A stretch of DNA of 48,360 nucleotides, taken from NCBI GenBank assembly GCA_036495525.1, contig DASXMR010000112.1, forward strand, positions 1-48,360. Reading direction: 5' to 3'. The position numbers were made by a program, and so were the translations under genes. Below, piece after piece: positions 23,213-31,381 of the stretch (position 1 is the first letter of the stretch; every line of letters starts with the position of its first letter). The notes beneath the pieces are model-generated. The model worked only from the letters and a program-made list of their open reading frames with translations. It was not told the DNA's origin and did not search any database. The stretch is from DASXMR01 sp036495525. Its GTDB lineage: Bacteria; Actinomycetota; Actinomycetes; Streptosporangiales; Streptosporangiaceae.

Positions 23213-25633
23213 CTACTCGAACTGCGCGCTGCCCGGCCCGGTGATCCGGCCGAGCAGCGGCAGGGTCAGGCAGATCACCAGCAGCGATACCGCCAGCCCG
23301 GCGCCCATGGTCAGGTAGTACACGTGGCCGAGCACCGGCGCCGGGGTGCCGGCCGGGGCCATCCGGTTCACCGTCAGCACCGCGATGCCGTAGGCGACGC
23401 CGGCCGCGACCACCGTCGCAGCGGCCAGCGGCAGCACCGCCTCGAGCAGCACGACCTTGTACAGCGCCGAGACCGGCGTGCCGCCAAGGCGCAGCAGCGC
23501 GAACGGGCGCTTGCGCTCCACCAGGCCACCGCCGGCCGCGACGGCGAGACTGCAGCCAGCCACCAGCAGCGTCAGCGCGACCGCGACGAAGAGCAGCCGC
23601 TGCACGGTGTTGGCGACGCCCTCGCGCGCCTGGACTGCCTCGCCGAACGTGCGCGGGGCGGTTCCCGAGGCTGACCGGCCGGTGTGCACCGCCAGGTACG
23701 TGCGGACTTGCTCCAGCACCGCCGGGCTGGCCGGCCGGACGAGCACCGACTGCAGGTACAGGCTCGATACGTCCGGCGAGGCCGCTGGGCTGCGCGGGCC
23801 GACGATCGCCTTGGTGGTGAACCGGGGGTTGTCCCCGTACATGTTGTAGCTGTTCGCCTGGACCGCCCGCAGGCCGGGAGCGCAGCGGCCGAGCACGGCG
23901 AGCTGGCGCAGGCTGGCGCAGCTGATGATGCCGCCCGCCCCGCCGAAGTTTGCCGGCCCGCCGGGACCCGGCCCACCGCCTGGGCCTGTTCCCCCGCCAG
24001 GTCCCGCTCCGCCACCGGGCCCTGCTCCGGCGGAACCGGGAGACCCGCCGGAACCGGGAGACCCGCCGGAGCCAGACGCCGAGCCGGACCCAGGCGGCAG
24101 CGAGTAGATCGGGAAGACCGCAGCGCCGCTGATGCCCTCGAGCCCGCGCAGGAGCCGGGCGCCAGCCGCCGGGGGCAGGCCGTTCAGCTCGGTCGGTGAC
24201 TCGGTGCCTTTCTGACCCTCAGCGCCGGGCAGGTTGCCGGTGCAGTTCACGCTGTTGCCGCAGAGGGACGACGCGATGAACTGGTCGAGTAGCACGCCCC
24301 GCAGCGCCCGCGCGCTGGGCGTGGCGGTGGTGGCGTTGACCGCCGGCAGCAGCCCGGCGACGGCCGTGCCGAGGAATACGGCCAGCACGAGGCCCCTGAT
24401 CGAGCGGAACGCGGCCCTCGGATCGTCGGCGAGCCGCCGCGAGGCGAGCAGCGCCGGCGCGCCGGCGGCCAGCCGCGGGAACAGCCGCGCTGCCTGGGCT
24501 GTCAGCCACGGCCCGCCAGTGACTAGCCCGATCATGATCAGGATCAGGCCGGGAAACAGTGGCTTGCCGATCGACTGGCTGTTGGTGAGGCGCAGGCCAG
24601 TCAGGAACAGCGCGATGCCGGCCAGCAGCGGCGTGACCCGCCAGGCGCTCGGCTGCCCCGGCGCGGTCCTGCGGGCGACGCCTAGCGGCGAGATCCGCAC
24701 TCGTCGCAGCGACGCCAGCGAGGCGATGACCGAAGCGGCCGGCACCGCGATCAGCGTGCCGAAGTAACCAAGGGCGGTCGGCGTCACGTCAGCACTGAAG
24801 TACCGGGCGCTGGTGATCGCGGTGTCCGCCAGCGCAGGCCGCAGCAGCAGGAACACCCCGATGCCTGCGGCAGTCCCGAGGAGCGCGCTGACCCCGGCGT
24901 CGACCGCAGCGATGGCGCTGACCTGGCCTGACGTCGCGCCGGTCAGCCGCATGGCCGCATAGCGCTGCTCCCGCCTGGCAGCAGCGAGCCTGGTCGCCGT
25001 GCCGATCAGGATGAGGATCGGCAGCAGGAACGCCAGCGCGCCGACCGCGAAGGCGACCCGGAAGTATGACGTCCACACCTGCTTGCCCTCGCCGGCCGCG
25101 ATGCGGCTGACCCGCATCGTGCCCGGCAGCCCGGCCAGGCTGGCGGGCCGGGCGCCCTCGTAGATCACCAGCTCGGTCGGGCCGGACAACGCCGCCCGGC
25201 CGATGGTGCCTGCCTGCTGGCCGGCGAAGCGCGCGCCAAGCTGGTCGCGCGGCGCCGAGCGGATCAGCGCCGCCAGCGCAGGCGACGCGTAGTACTGGCC
25301 GGCGCCAGGCAGCCGGGAGATGCCGGGCGGTACCGGCGCGTTCGCCCCGAGCGCCGCCACCTGCAGGCGCTCGATCGTCCGCCCGCGGTAGATGTCGTTG
25401 CCGTAGTTCCACAGCTCAGATCGGCTGGCCGGCCCGGCGGCCGGCGCGCTCACTGCCGTACCCTGGGTGCACTCCCAGCACGGCCTACCGCTGGCCTGCT
25501 GGAATGCGTGGAAGTCGGCCAACACGGCGAGCAGCACGGCCACGCCGACTGCCACCGCGCACGCGGTCACGAGCAGGCGGGTGAAGGCTTCCCTGCCGCT
25601 GCGCAGGGTCAGCCGCATAGCAAGTCTCAGCAT
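23213..25633 (-). CDS. FtsX-like ABC transporter permease with Gly/Pro-rich extracellular linker
   Basis: An 806-residue permease with two FtsX domains: one N-terminal (first helix residues 16-42, three helices around 195-310) and one C-terminal (three helices around 665-795), with further helices between. This is the MacB/LolE-like type III ABC architecture. The large external part contains a low-complexity run of GSGGSP and GPGGGx repeats, encoded by 18-bp tandem DNA repeats (24032-24073). It is the last gene of a leftward PadR-ATPase-permease operon, six bases after the ATPase. Such three-gene units export peptides, drugs or lipids or release cell-wall signals; substrate unknown. Confidence 0.88.
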   Translation of the reverse strand: MLRLAMRLTLRSGREAFTRLLVTACAVAVGVAVLLAVLADFHAFQQASGRPCWECTQGTAVSAPAAGPASRSELWNYGNDIYRGRTIERLQVAALGANAPVPPGISRLPGAGQYYASPALAALIRSAPRDQLGARFAGQQAGTIGRAALSGPTELVIYEGARPASLAGLPGTMRVSRIAAGEGKQVWTSYFRVAFAVGALAFLLPILILIGTATRLAAARREQRYAAMRLTGATSGQVSAIAAVDAGVSALLGTAAGIGVFLLLRPALADTAITSARYFSADVTPTALGYFGTLIAVPAASVIASLASLRRVRISPLGVARRTAPGQPSAWRVTPLLAGIALFLTGLRLTNSQSIGKPLFPGLILIMIGLVTGGPWLTAQAARLFPRLAAGAPALLASRRLADDPRAAFRSIRGLVLAVFLGTAVAGLLPAVNATTATPSARALRGVLLDQFIASSLCGNSVNCTGNLPGAEGQKGTESPTELNGLPPAAGARLLRGLEGISGAAVFPIYSLPPGSGSASGSGGSPGSGGSPGSAGAGPGGGAGPGGGTGPGGGPGPGGPANFGGAGGIISCASLRQLAVLGRCAPGLRAVQANSYNMYGDNPRFTTKAIVGPRSPAASPDVSSLYLQSVLVRPASPAVLEQVRTYLAVHTGRSASGTAPRTFGEAVQAREGVANTVQRLLFVAVALTLLVAGCSLAVAAGGGLVERKRPFALLRLGGTPVSALYKVVLLEAVLPLAAATVVAAGVAYGIAVLTVNRMAPAGTPAPVLGHVYYLTMGAGLAVSLLVICLTLPLLGRITGPGSAQFE
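24032..24073. repeat. 18-bp tandem repeat inside the FtsX permease gene
   Basis: GGAACCGGGAGACCCGCC occurs twice in tandem (24032-24049 and 24050-24067) followed by a partial third copy. The 18-base period keeps frame and encodes repeated GSGGSP hexapeptides in an external linker. Confidence 0.75.
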
Positions 25634-25639
25634 TGCCGG

Positions 25640-26377
25640 TCAGCTCCCCATCACTGCCGGAGTGGTGACCCGCCCGTCCCGCACCATGACCATCCGGTCG
25701 CAGTAGGCAGCGACCCTGGCTTCGTGCGTGACCAGCACCACAGTGGTGCCTTCCTCCCTGGCGAGGCTGACCAGCAGCTCCATGACCTGCTCGCCCGTCA
25801 GCGAGTCGAGCGAGCCCGTCGGCTCGTCAGCGAACAGCAGCCCGGGCTTGGTGACCAGCGCCCTGGCCAGGGCGACCCGCTGTGCCTGCCCGCCGGACAC
25901 CTCGCCGGTCCGGCGGCCGGCCAGGTCGCCCAGGCCGAGCCGGTCCAGCCACGCGGCCGCCTGCCGGTAGGCGGAGCGGCGACCCGCCCGGCCGAGCAGC
26001 AGCGGCAGCGCGATGTTGTCGGCCGCCGTCAGCTCGGGCACGAGCTGGCCGAACTGGAAGACGAAGCCGAACGCGGTGCGCCGCAGCCTCGTGCGCTGCT
26101 GATCGCTCATCTGGTCAAGGCGGCGGCCGTCGTACCACACCTCCCCGCTGTCCGGCGAGTAGATGCCGGCCAGGCAGTGCAGCAGCGTGGACTTGCCCGA
26201 GCCGCTCGGGCCCATGACGGCGAGGATCTCGCCAGTCGGCACCGCGAGGCTGGCGCCTTGCAGCGCGGGAGTCTGGCCAAAGGACCGGTGCACGTCCCTG
26301 GCTTCGATCAGGTAGCTGGTGGCGCCTGGTGGCGATGAGACTACGGCGCGGCTGCTCATCACGCGCTGCTCGGACAT
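25640..26377 (-). CDS. ABC transporter ATP-binding protein (MacB/LolD type)
   Basis: A 245-residue ATPase of the LolD/MacB class. Walker A GPSGSGKST (about residues 52-60), Q-loop FVFQFGQLVPEL, ABC signature VSGGQAQRVALARAL, Walker B LLFADEPTGSLD and the switch His in LVTHEARVA are all intact. ATG 26377 is chosen because AGGGGG lies five bases upstream; the open frame continues to a GTG overlapping the padR stop, without an RBS. It pairs with the FtsX permease six bases downstream and follows padR. Confidence 0.92.
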   Translation of the reverse strand: MSEQRVMSSRAVVSSPPGATSYLIEARDVHRSFGQTPALQGASLAVPTGEILAVMGPSGSGKSTLLHCLAGIYSPDSGEVWYDGRRLDQMSDQQRTRLRRTAFGFVFQFGQLVPELTAADNIALPLLLGRAGRRSAYRQAAAWLDRLGLGDLAGRRTGEVSGGQAQRVALARALVTKPGLLFADEPTGSLDSLTGEQVMELLVSLAREEGTTVVLVTHEARVAAYCDRMVMVRDGRVTTPAVMGS

Positions 26378-26454
26378 CTGTGCCCCCTGTCGGGTGGATA
26401 CGGGTCTGTGCTGCTGGCTTTTCTGGTCAGGGTGGTGGGTGCGGCCGGGGCGCA

Positions 26455-26994
26455 TCACGGCACTGCCCGGCCGTCGCGGACGAGCTCGGCCAGGCTGGAA
26501 AGCCGGGCTGCCGTCACGTCCATCCAGCGGAGGTCGGCCTCCAGGTGAAACAGGCCGTAGTCGGCGAGCAGCACGTCGGCTGCGCCGCCGGTGCGCTTGA
26601 TCTCGGTCAGCTCGCGCATCCGCTGCAGGTGCGAGGCGCGCTGCGCGTCCAGGTACTGCTCGGCCGGGCGGTCAAGCATCAGCGAGAGCACCACCTTGGT
26701 GAACAGCACGGTCTGCAGGTGCGGCTCCGGCTCGGCCGGGGTGGCCAGCCACTGGCTGAGGTCACCCGCGCCGGCCGGAGTGATGGTGTAGCGCTTGCGG
26801 TCCGGCCCGGCGCCAGGCTCTGACTCCCCGGCCAGCACCTTGCCGTCTCTGGCGAGCCGGCTCAGCGTCGCGTAGACCTGGCCGTACTGCAGCGGCTTGT
26901 CCCGGCCGAAGAGCGAATCGTAGGCGCGCTTCAGGTCGTAGCCATGGCTCGGCTCGTGCTCAAGCAGGCCGAGCATAGTCAGCGGTACGCTCAC
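26455..26994 (-). CDS. PadR-family transcriptional regulator
   Basis: A 179-residue PadR protein with a C-terminal dimerisation domain (Vir_act_alpha_C-like). The winged helix spans about residues 1-80 with the hallmark LLEHEPSHGYDLKRAYDSLFG and YGQVYATLSRLARDGKV. PadR proteins usually repress their own operon and sense phenolics, drugs or peptides. It is the first gene of the efflux operon. The start is a GTG; upstream lie TTGACT, a TGTATT -10 and three 13-bp iterons, a likely autoregulatory site. Confidence 0.88.
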   Translation of the reverse strand: MSVPLTMLGLLEHEPSHGYDLKRAYDSLFGRDKPLQYGQVYATLSRLARDGKVLAGESEPGAGPDRKRYTITPAGAGDLSQWLATPAEPEPHLQTVLFTKVVLSLMLDRPAEQYLDAQRASHLQRMRELTEIKRTGGAADVLLADYGLFHLEADLRWMDVTAARLSSLAELVRDGRAVP

Positions 26995-27004
26995 GACGAC
27001 GACA

Positions 27005-27040
27005 ATACACTCAGCGTATACACTCAGTCAATACATAAGG
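27005..27040. promoter_or_regulatory. padR promoter with three 13-bp iterons
   Basis: ATACACTCAG is repeated exactly at 27005-27014 and 27018-27027, and ATACATAAGG at 27031-27040 continues the 13-base period. On the minus strand TTGACT, a 16-base spacer and TGTATT form a promoter for padR that the iterons overlap completely. GTATAC inside the element is itself palindromic. Confidence 0.6.
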
Positions 27041-27134
27041 AACTACCTGGTCAGAGGCTATCCGCGATAGTGCGGCAGCGGGTAGCGGTCACCGGTCCGC
27101 CGTAGCCGGGCGTGCATCAGCCTGGCCTGATGAA

Positions 27135-27446
27135 GTGAACCCATATGACCAGTTCTTCTCCGTGGTGACGCATCCGCGCATCTTCGACCCGCCGAGCACG
27201 ACCGGACAGGCGATCAGCCAGCTGGAGGCATGGCTGGAGTCGCCATCGGCCGTGCTGCTCAGCGAGGGCGCCGGGTACTGGTCGCAGCTCCGCGGCCTGC
27301 TCGCCGACGGAATGATCACCGGGCCAGCCGTGCACGACGCGCGGGTCGCCGCGCTGTGCCTGGCGCATGGGGTGCGGGAGCTGTGGACCGCCGACCGGGA
27401 CTTCAGCCGGTTCCCGCGGCTGCGCGCGGTCAATCCCCTGCTGTAG
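27135..27446 (+). pseudogene. Truncated PIN-domain (VapC-type) toxin remnant
   Basis: A 103-residue frame matching only the C-terminal two thirds of a PIN toxin: VVTHPRIFDPPST, then DARVAALCLAHGVRELWTADRDFSRFPRLRAVNPLL, which holds the third and fourth acidic residues. The N-terminal strand with the first catalytic Asp (normally D-x-N-x-L) and the following acidic helix are missing. The frame is open upstream to 27039 but that part has no PIN similarity. No antitoxin gene is adjacent. An inactive remnant is most likely. Confidence 0.7.
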
Positions 27447-27575
27447 CTGCAGTTCGCGGCAGGGCGTGGGAGCTCGCGGGAGCAGATGCCGGGTGCGGTC
27501 GTCGGTTGCCGGTTACGGCCGGCGTCAGTTCGGCCGGCGCAGGCGTGCAGCGCCGGGCCTGGCCGGGCCCGCAGA

Positions 27576-27764
27576 TCAGTGGAGCTGCTTGCGGCCGCGT
27601 GCCCGGCGCAGCCTGGCGCGCTGCGACGGGTCAAGCATCAGGTAGGCGATGGTCGGGATGCCGATCGCCAGCACGATGACGCCGAGCGCGAGCCACGGGC
27701 TGATGATGAACAGGATGAGCCCGACGATGACGCCCGCGATGCCGATCTTCATGTGTGGCGACAT
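27576..27764 (-). CDS. Small two-helix membrane protein
   Basis: A 62-residue protein with a hydrophobic hairpin (IGIAGVIVGLILFIISPWLALGVIVLAIGI split by a Pro-Trp turn) and a basic C-terminal tail (RARLRRARGRKQLH). ATG 27764 has GGGAG six bases upstream; ATG 27752 is a possible later start. I recognise no named family. The tail suggests an inside-facing C-terminus. A 17-bp inverted repeat lies about 30 bases upstream. Confidence 0.65.
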   Translation of the reverse strand: MSPHMKIGIAGVIVGLILFIISPWLALGVIVLAIGIPTIAYLMLDPSQRARLRRARGRKQLH

Positions 27765-27795
27765 ACCAGACTCCCTCTCAGGCGAGCCACATACT

Positions 27796-27812
27796 GGCGG
27801 GACTGTCCCGCC
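27796..27812. promoter_or_regulatory. 17-bp perfect inverted repeat upstream of the small membrane gene
   Basis: GGCGGGAC-T-GTCCCGCC: 8-bp arms around one base, 32 bases before the leftward start at 27764. An operator-like position, or a leader hairpin. Confidence 0.4.
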
Positions 27813-27994
27813 GGCGCAGCCTGCCCAGCCAACTAGACCATAATCTCGGTCGTTAGGCATAACTCCCGGCGACCGCCGGATAGTTCCGCCGCCTCGGCTG
27901 AGACCGGCGGCAAGCCTGGTGGTGGACGGGCCGGCTGCGCAGCGTTGGCCGGGCCTGATGGGAGATGATGAGTGCGCGAAGCCTGGAGGTGCTC

Positions 27995-28567
27995 ATGACG
28001 CTGTCGCTGCCCGTCGCGGCCGAGGCCAACGAGATGCTGAGCCGCAGCCCGCTGGCGCTGCTGATCGCCATGCTGATGGACCAGCAGGTCCCGCTCGAGA
28101 AGGCATTCAGCGCGCCCTACGAGCTGGCCCAGCGGCTGGGCCACGAGCCGACGGCGGCCGAGCTGGCCGGCTATGACCCCGAGGCGCTGGCCAGCGTCTT
28201 CGCCGAGCGGCCTGCGCTGCACCGGTTCCCGCGGGCGATGGCCGCCAGGGTGCAGGAACTGGGCCGCCAGCTGCTGGACAAATACGACGGCGACGCCGCC
28301 GCGGTATGGACCGGCGCCGCTACCGGCGAGGACCTCAAGCGCAGGCTCGCTGAGCTGCCAGGGTTCGGCAGCTACAAGGCGCAGATCACGATCGCGCTGC
28401 TGGGCAAGCAGCTCGGCGTGTGCCCGCCCGGCTGGCGCGAAGCGGCCGGGCACTTCGGCGAGGATGGCTCGCGGTACTCCGTCGCTGACATCGTGGACGA
28501 CGTCTCGCTGGCCGAAGTGCGCTCCTACAAGAAGGCCCAGAAGGCCGCCGCCAAGGCCAAGGTGTAG
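27995..28567 (+). CDS. HhH-GPD-type base-excision repair protein
   Basis: A 190-residue DNA-glycosylase-like protein. Helices matching the HhH-GPD fold start at SPLALLIAMLMDQQVPLEKAF, a glycosylase substrate-pocket motif, and the helix-hairpin-helix reads LAELPGFGSYKAQITIALLGKQLG. After it, the family's catalytic Asp would be in the Ser-Val-Ala-Asp-Ile segment. No Fe-S cysteines are present. CTGGAGG five bases before ATG 27995 fixes the start, in preference to ATG 27965. This small actinobacterial subgroup is annotated as base-excision repair but its lesion is not known to me. Confidence 0.82.
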   Translation: MTLSLPVAAEANEMLSRSPLALLIAMLMDQQVPLEKAFSAPYELAQRLGHEPTAAELAGYDPEALASVFAERPALHRFPRAMAARVQELGRQLLDKYDGDAAAVWTGAATGEDLKRRLAELPGFGSYKAQITIALLGKQLGVCPPGWREAAGHFGEDGSRYSVADIVDDVSLAEVRSYKKAQKAAAKAKV

Positions 28568-28597
28568 CCGCCACCGTCACGTCGGCCTCGATGACAT

Positions 28598-30310
28598 TTA
28601 GGTGTGTTTCTGCAGGTACTGGGTGACCTGGGTGGCGGCGATAGAGCCTTCGCCGACCGCGGAAGCGACGCGCTTGACCGAGCCGTGACGGACATCGCCG
28701 GCGGCGAATACGCCGGGCAGGCTGGTCTCCAGCGCGAGCGGCGGGCGGGGCAGCGTCCAGCTGGCCGCCGGATTTCCGACGCCGGCGAGGTCGCTCCCGG
28801 TGACGACGAACCCGTGCTCGTCGCGGCCGATCTGGGGTGGCAGCCATTCGGTATGCGGCACGGCGCCGATCAGAACCACCAGCGCCGAGGCGGGAACGGT
28901 CTGGGTGCGGCCGGTCCCTGTGTTCGTCAGGGTCAGGGTTTCCAGTTTGCCGGTGCCATCGGCGGCGGCAATGCGGGTTCGGGCGCGGACGTCGATGTTC
29001 GCCGTGGCGCTTATCTCGTCGATCAGGTACTGGGACATCCGGGCGGCCAGGGAGTCGCCGCGTATCACGATCGTGACCTGCCGGGCGTACCGTGCCAGGT
29101 TGACCGCGGCCTGGCCGGCCGAGTTGGCGCCGCCCGCGACGAAGACGTGCTCACCGGCCAGTGCGCCGCTTTCGGATGTGGTCGCCCCGTAGAAGACGCC
29201 GGCGCCGAGCAATGAGTCGAGGCCGGGAGCGTCGAGCCTGCGGTAGGACACACCGGTGCTGATCAGGACGCTGCGGGCATGGCTTTCCGCGCCGCTGGCG
29301 AGACGCAGCGTGAATCCGTGCGCGGCTGGCTGGAGGGCGGTGACCGGGCCGGCCATGGACGGGATGGCGCCGAAGGACCATGCCTGCTCGAACGCCCTGC
29401 TCGCCAGGCCCGTCCCGCTGACGCCGCGCGGGAAGCCCAGGTAGTTGCGGATCAGCGAGCTGCTGCCGGCCTGCCCGCCGATTGCCTCGCGCTCGAGCAG
29501 CAGCGTCGACAGGCCTTCGGAGGCGGTGTACACGGCGGCGGACAGCCCGGCCGGGCCGGCGCCGACGATCGCCACGTCGACGATGCCGGCAGGCAGGCTG
29601 GCCAGCCCGAAGGCGGCCGCGAGCCGCTCGTTCGGCGGGTCAGCCAAGACCTCCCCGGTGTACATCACCAGGACCGGCAGCGCCGAGCCGTCCTGCCCCG
29701 CCTGCTGCAGCCACGACTGGCCTTCATCGGACCCGGCGGAGCGGAAGACGTAGGGGATGCTGTTGCGGGCCAGCAGGTCACGCAGCTCATGGGCGCGGGC
29801 CGACCGCTCTTGCGCGATGATCCGCACCGCGGGCAGGACCGCGGCGGCGCCATGAGCCCACTCCTCCAGCAGCTCGCCGACAGCCCGGTGAAATCCTTCA
29901 TCCCGCTGCGCGGCGGGCGCCGGCAGGTAGGCGTCGATCCTTCCCAAAGCCATCGCGCGCAGCACCGGCGTGGCCACCTGCCGGTCCGCCACCATCTGCA
30001 CCGGAACACGCAGGCTGGGGGCGGCCGGGCCGCCCCGCGGCACCACGAGCACGCGCTTGGCGCCCGGCTGGATGCTGTGGGCCTGGGCGAGGAACTCCGC
30101 TCCGGGCACCGCGCTCATCGCGGCGGCGGCCATCATCACTGCCACCTGCCGGCCAGCGGCCCGCAGCTCCCGCAGGCGCCCGAGAGCCGCACCCGGGGTG
30201 TCTTCACTGATGATTAGGTAGTCGTGGCCGTAACGGTGGCGCAGTACGCCTTCGAGCGCCTTGAGGGTGCCTGGATTGTCGTCGACCGCCAGCAGCACAG
30301 GAATTGTCAT
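28598..30310 (-). CDS. Cysteine-free receiver / thioredoxin-like / thioredoxin-reductase-like fusion flavoprotein
   Basis: A 570-residue protein. Residues 1-130 resemble a response-regulator receiver (LLAVDDNPGTLKALEG, acidic pair D10-D11, Lys85), but the expected phospho-acceptor Asp near residue 58-62 is replaced by alanines. Residues 160-235 look like a thioredoxin/glutaredoxin-fold domain without CxxC (VRIIAQERSARAHELRDLL, LPVLVMYTGEVL). Residues 243-565 are a TrxR-like FAD/NADPH module: VAIVGAGPAGLSAA, GGQAGSSSLIRNYLG, VFVAGGANSAGQAAVNLAR and VFAAGDVRHGSVKRV. Where TrxR has its redox Cys pair this reads YGATTSES, and I find no cysteine anywhere. It therefore cannot be a classical disulfide reductase; an NADPH oxidase/diaphorase or sensor role is possible. 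Confidence 0.82.
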   Translation of the reverse strand: MTIPVLLAVDDNPGTLKALEGVLRHRYGHDYLIISEDTPGAALGRLRELRAAGRQVAVMMAAAAMSAVPGAEFLAQAHSIQPGAKRVLVVPRGGPAAPSLRVPVQMVADRQVATPVLRAMALGRIDAYLPAPAAQRDEGFHRAVGELLEEWAHGAAAVLPAVRIIAQERSARAHELRDLLARNSIPYVFRSAGSDEGQSWLQQAGQDGSALPVLVMYTGEVLADPPNERLAAAFGLASLPAGIVDVAIVGAGPAGLSAAVYTASEGLSTLLLEREAIGGQAGSSSLIRNYLGFPRGVSGTGLASRAFEQAWSFGAIPSMAGPVTALQPAAHGFTLRLASGAESHARSVLISTGVSYRRLDAPGLDSLLGAGVFYGATTSESGALAGEHVFVAGGANSAGQAAVNLARYARQVTIVIRGDSLAARMSQYLIDEISATANIDVRARTRIAAADGTGKLETLTLTNTGTGRTQTVPASALVVLIGAVPHTEWLPPQIGRDEHGFVVTGSDLAGVGNPAASWTLPRPPLALETSLPGVFAAGDVRHGSVKRVASAVGEGSIAATQVTQYLQKHT

Positions 30311-30414
30311 CGTCAGGACCTTCCCGTGCAGCGGCCGCTGGCAACGCTGCGGGTCTGCGCCGGGCCGGGGCCGATCCCTTTTCTTGGCTCGCGGCGAGAC
30401 GCGACCGGGTCAGC

Positions 30415-30450
30415 GAGCGGGCCGCCGGGACATTATCCGGCGGCCCGCTC
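30415..30450. other. Strong hairpin in the spacer upstream of the flavoprotein gene
   Basis: GAGCGGGCCGCCGG and its exact complement flank an 8-base AT-rich loop (gacattat). GTCA/TGAC outside it extend the stem past a small bulge. It is 105 bases from the leftward start, so it could be a terminator for a vanished gene or a 5' leader element. Confidence 0.5.
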
Positions 30451-30495
30451 TGACGCATTTGGCCTGGGCGCCGCCGACTGAGGACAGTGCCTGGC

Positions 30496-30639
30496 CTACC
30501 AGACACCCCCGTCGAAGCTCAGCTTCGGCGTGTCAGCAAACGGTCGCGTGGCGCGGGTCAGCCCGCCGCCGGACAGCTGCGCGATCCACAGCGCGGGCCG
30601 GAGGCAGCCGGCGCGACCCAGCGCCGCTGATGCCCGCAG
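30496..30639 (-). pseudogene. Possible 3' gene remnant
   Basis: A 47-codon open frame without a start, ending TAG, reads like a genuine C-terminus (LWIAQLSGGGLTRATRPF followed by ADTPKLSFDGGVW). It follows an in-frame stop at 30640-30642 and carries no recognised domain. The internal GACAC...GTGTC stem (30502-30534) could instead be the functional element. Confidence 0.2.
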
Positions 30640-30713
30640 TCAGGGCGCCGCAGGAACGCGCTCACTCTTATGACACGCGCCAGGCCGGTCAGCGGTTGCA
30701 CTGGCCGGGCCGG

Positions 30714-30719
30714 TAATGT
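30714..30719 (+). promoter_or_regulatory. -10-like box for the MBL hydrolase gene
   Basis: TAATGT ends eight bases before ATG 30728, with no Shine-Dalgarno; the mRNA would be leaderless or nearly so. Confidence 0.35.
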
Positions 30720-30727
30720 CTGCGGTC

Positions 30728-31330
30728 ATGCCAGATTCTGAGCTGCCGCGTACCGGGTCCGCGCAGGTGCACATCCTGCAGGACGGCTACGCACGCCAGC
30801 AGGCCGACGGGCAGCACGTCGGCAGCACCGTCACGCTGATCACCGATGGCGATGCGGTGATCGTCGTCGATCCCGGCATGGTGAGCTCGCGCGAGGCGCT
30901 GCTCGCGGCGCTGACCGGCCACGGTGTCGGGCCAGGTGAGGTGACCGACATCGTGTTCAGCCATCACCATCCGGACCACACCGTCAATGCGGCGCTGTTC
31001 CCCGCCGCGCGGATCCAGGACCACTGGGCGATCTACGACGGCGACCTGTGGATCGACCGGGACGCCGACGGCGCCGTGCTCAGCCCGTCGGTCCGGCTGA
31101 TCACGACGCCCGGTCACACCGAGCAGGACATCACCACCCTCGCGGCGACCGCCGATGGCGTGCACGCATGCACTCACGCCTGGTGGACAGCCAGCGGACC
31201 AGCGGACGACCCGTTCAGCCCCGACCTCGCGGCGCTGGCCGCAAGCCGGGCCAGGATCCTGGCCGTCGCCTCGGTGATCATCCCTGGTCACGGCCCGTCG
31301 TTCGTGCCCGACGAGAGCACGCCGCGCTGA
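30728..31330 (+). CDS. Metallo-beta-lactamase-fold hydrolase (MBLAC1-like)
   Basis: A 200-residue single MBL domain. The metal motif HxHxDH is SHHHPDHTVN (around residue 80), the next ligand His is in TTPGHTEQDIT, and the last in VIIPGHGPSF. The short size, the IVVDPGMVSSREALLAAL strand-helix and the PGHTEQD pattern resemble MBLAC1-type hydrolases. Substrate cannot be told from sequence. ATG 30728 is preferred over the in-frame ATG 30716, which lies inside the -10-like box. It converges on the ABC operon after a 51-base gap. Confidence 0.82.
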   Translation: MPDSELPRTGSAQVHILQDGYARQQADGQHVGSTVTLITDGDAVIVVDPGMVSSREALLAALTGHGVGPGEVTDIVFSHHHPDHTVNAALFPAARIQDHWAIYDGDLWIDRDADGAVLSPSVRLITTPGHTEQDITTLAATADGVHACTHAWWTASGPADDPFSPDLAALAASRARILAVASVIIPGHGPSFVPDESTPR

Positions 31331-31381
31331 TCGCGGACGCTGGCTGACGCGCCGCGCCGCCGACCGCGTCCGGCGCAGCGG

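Noticed and set aside
27135..27446. Functional VapC toxin
   Set aside because: First catalytic Asp and N-terminal strand are missing and there is no antitoxin, so it is called a remnant.
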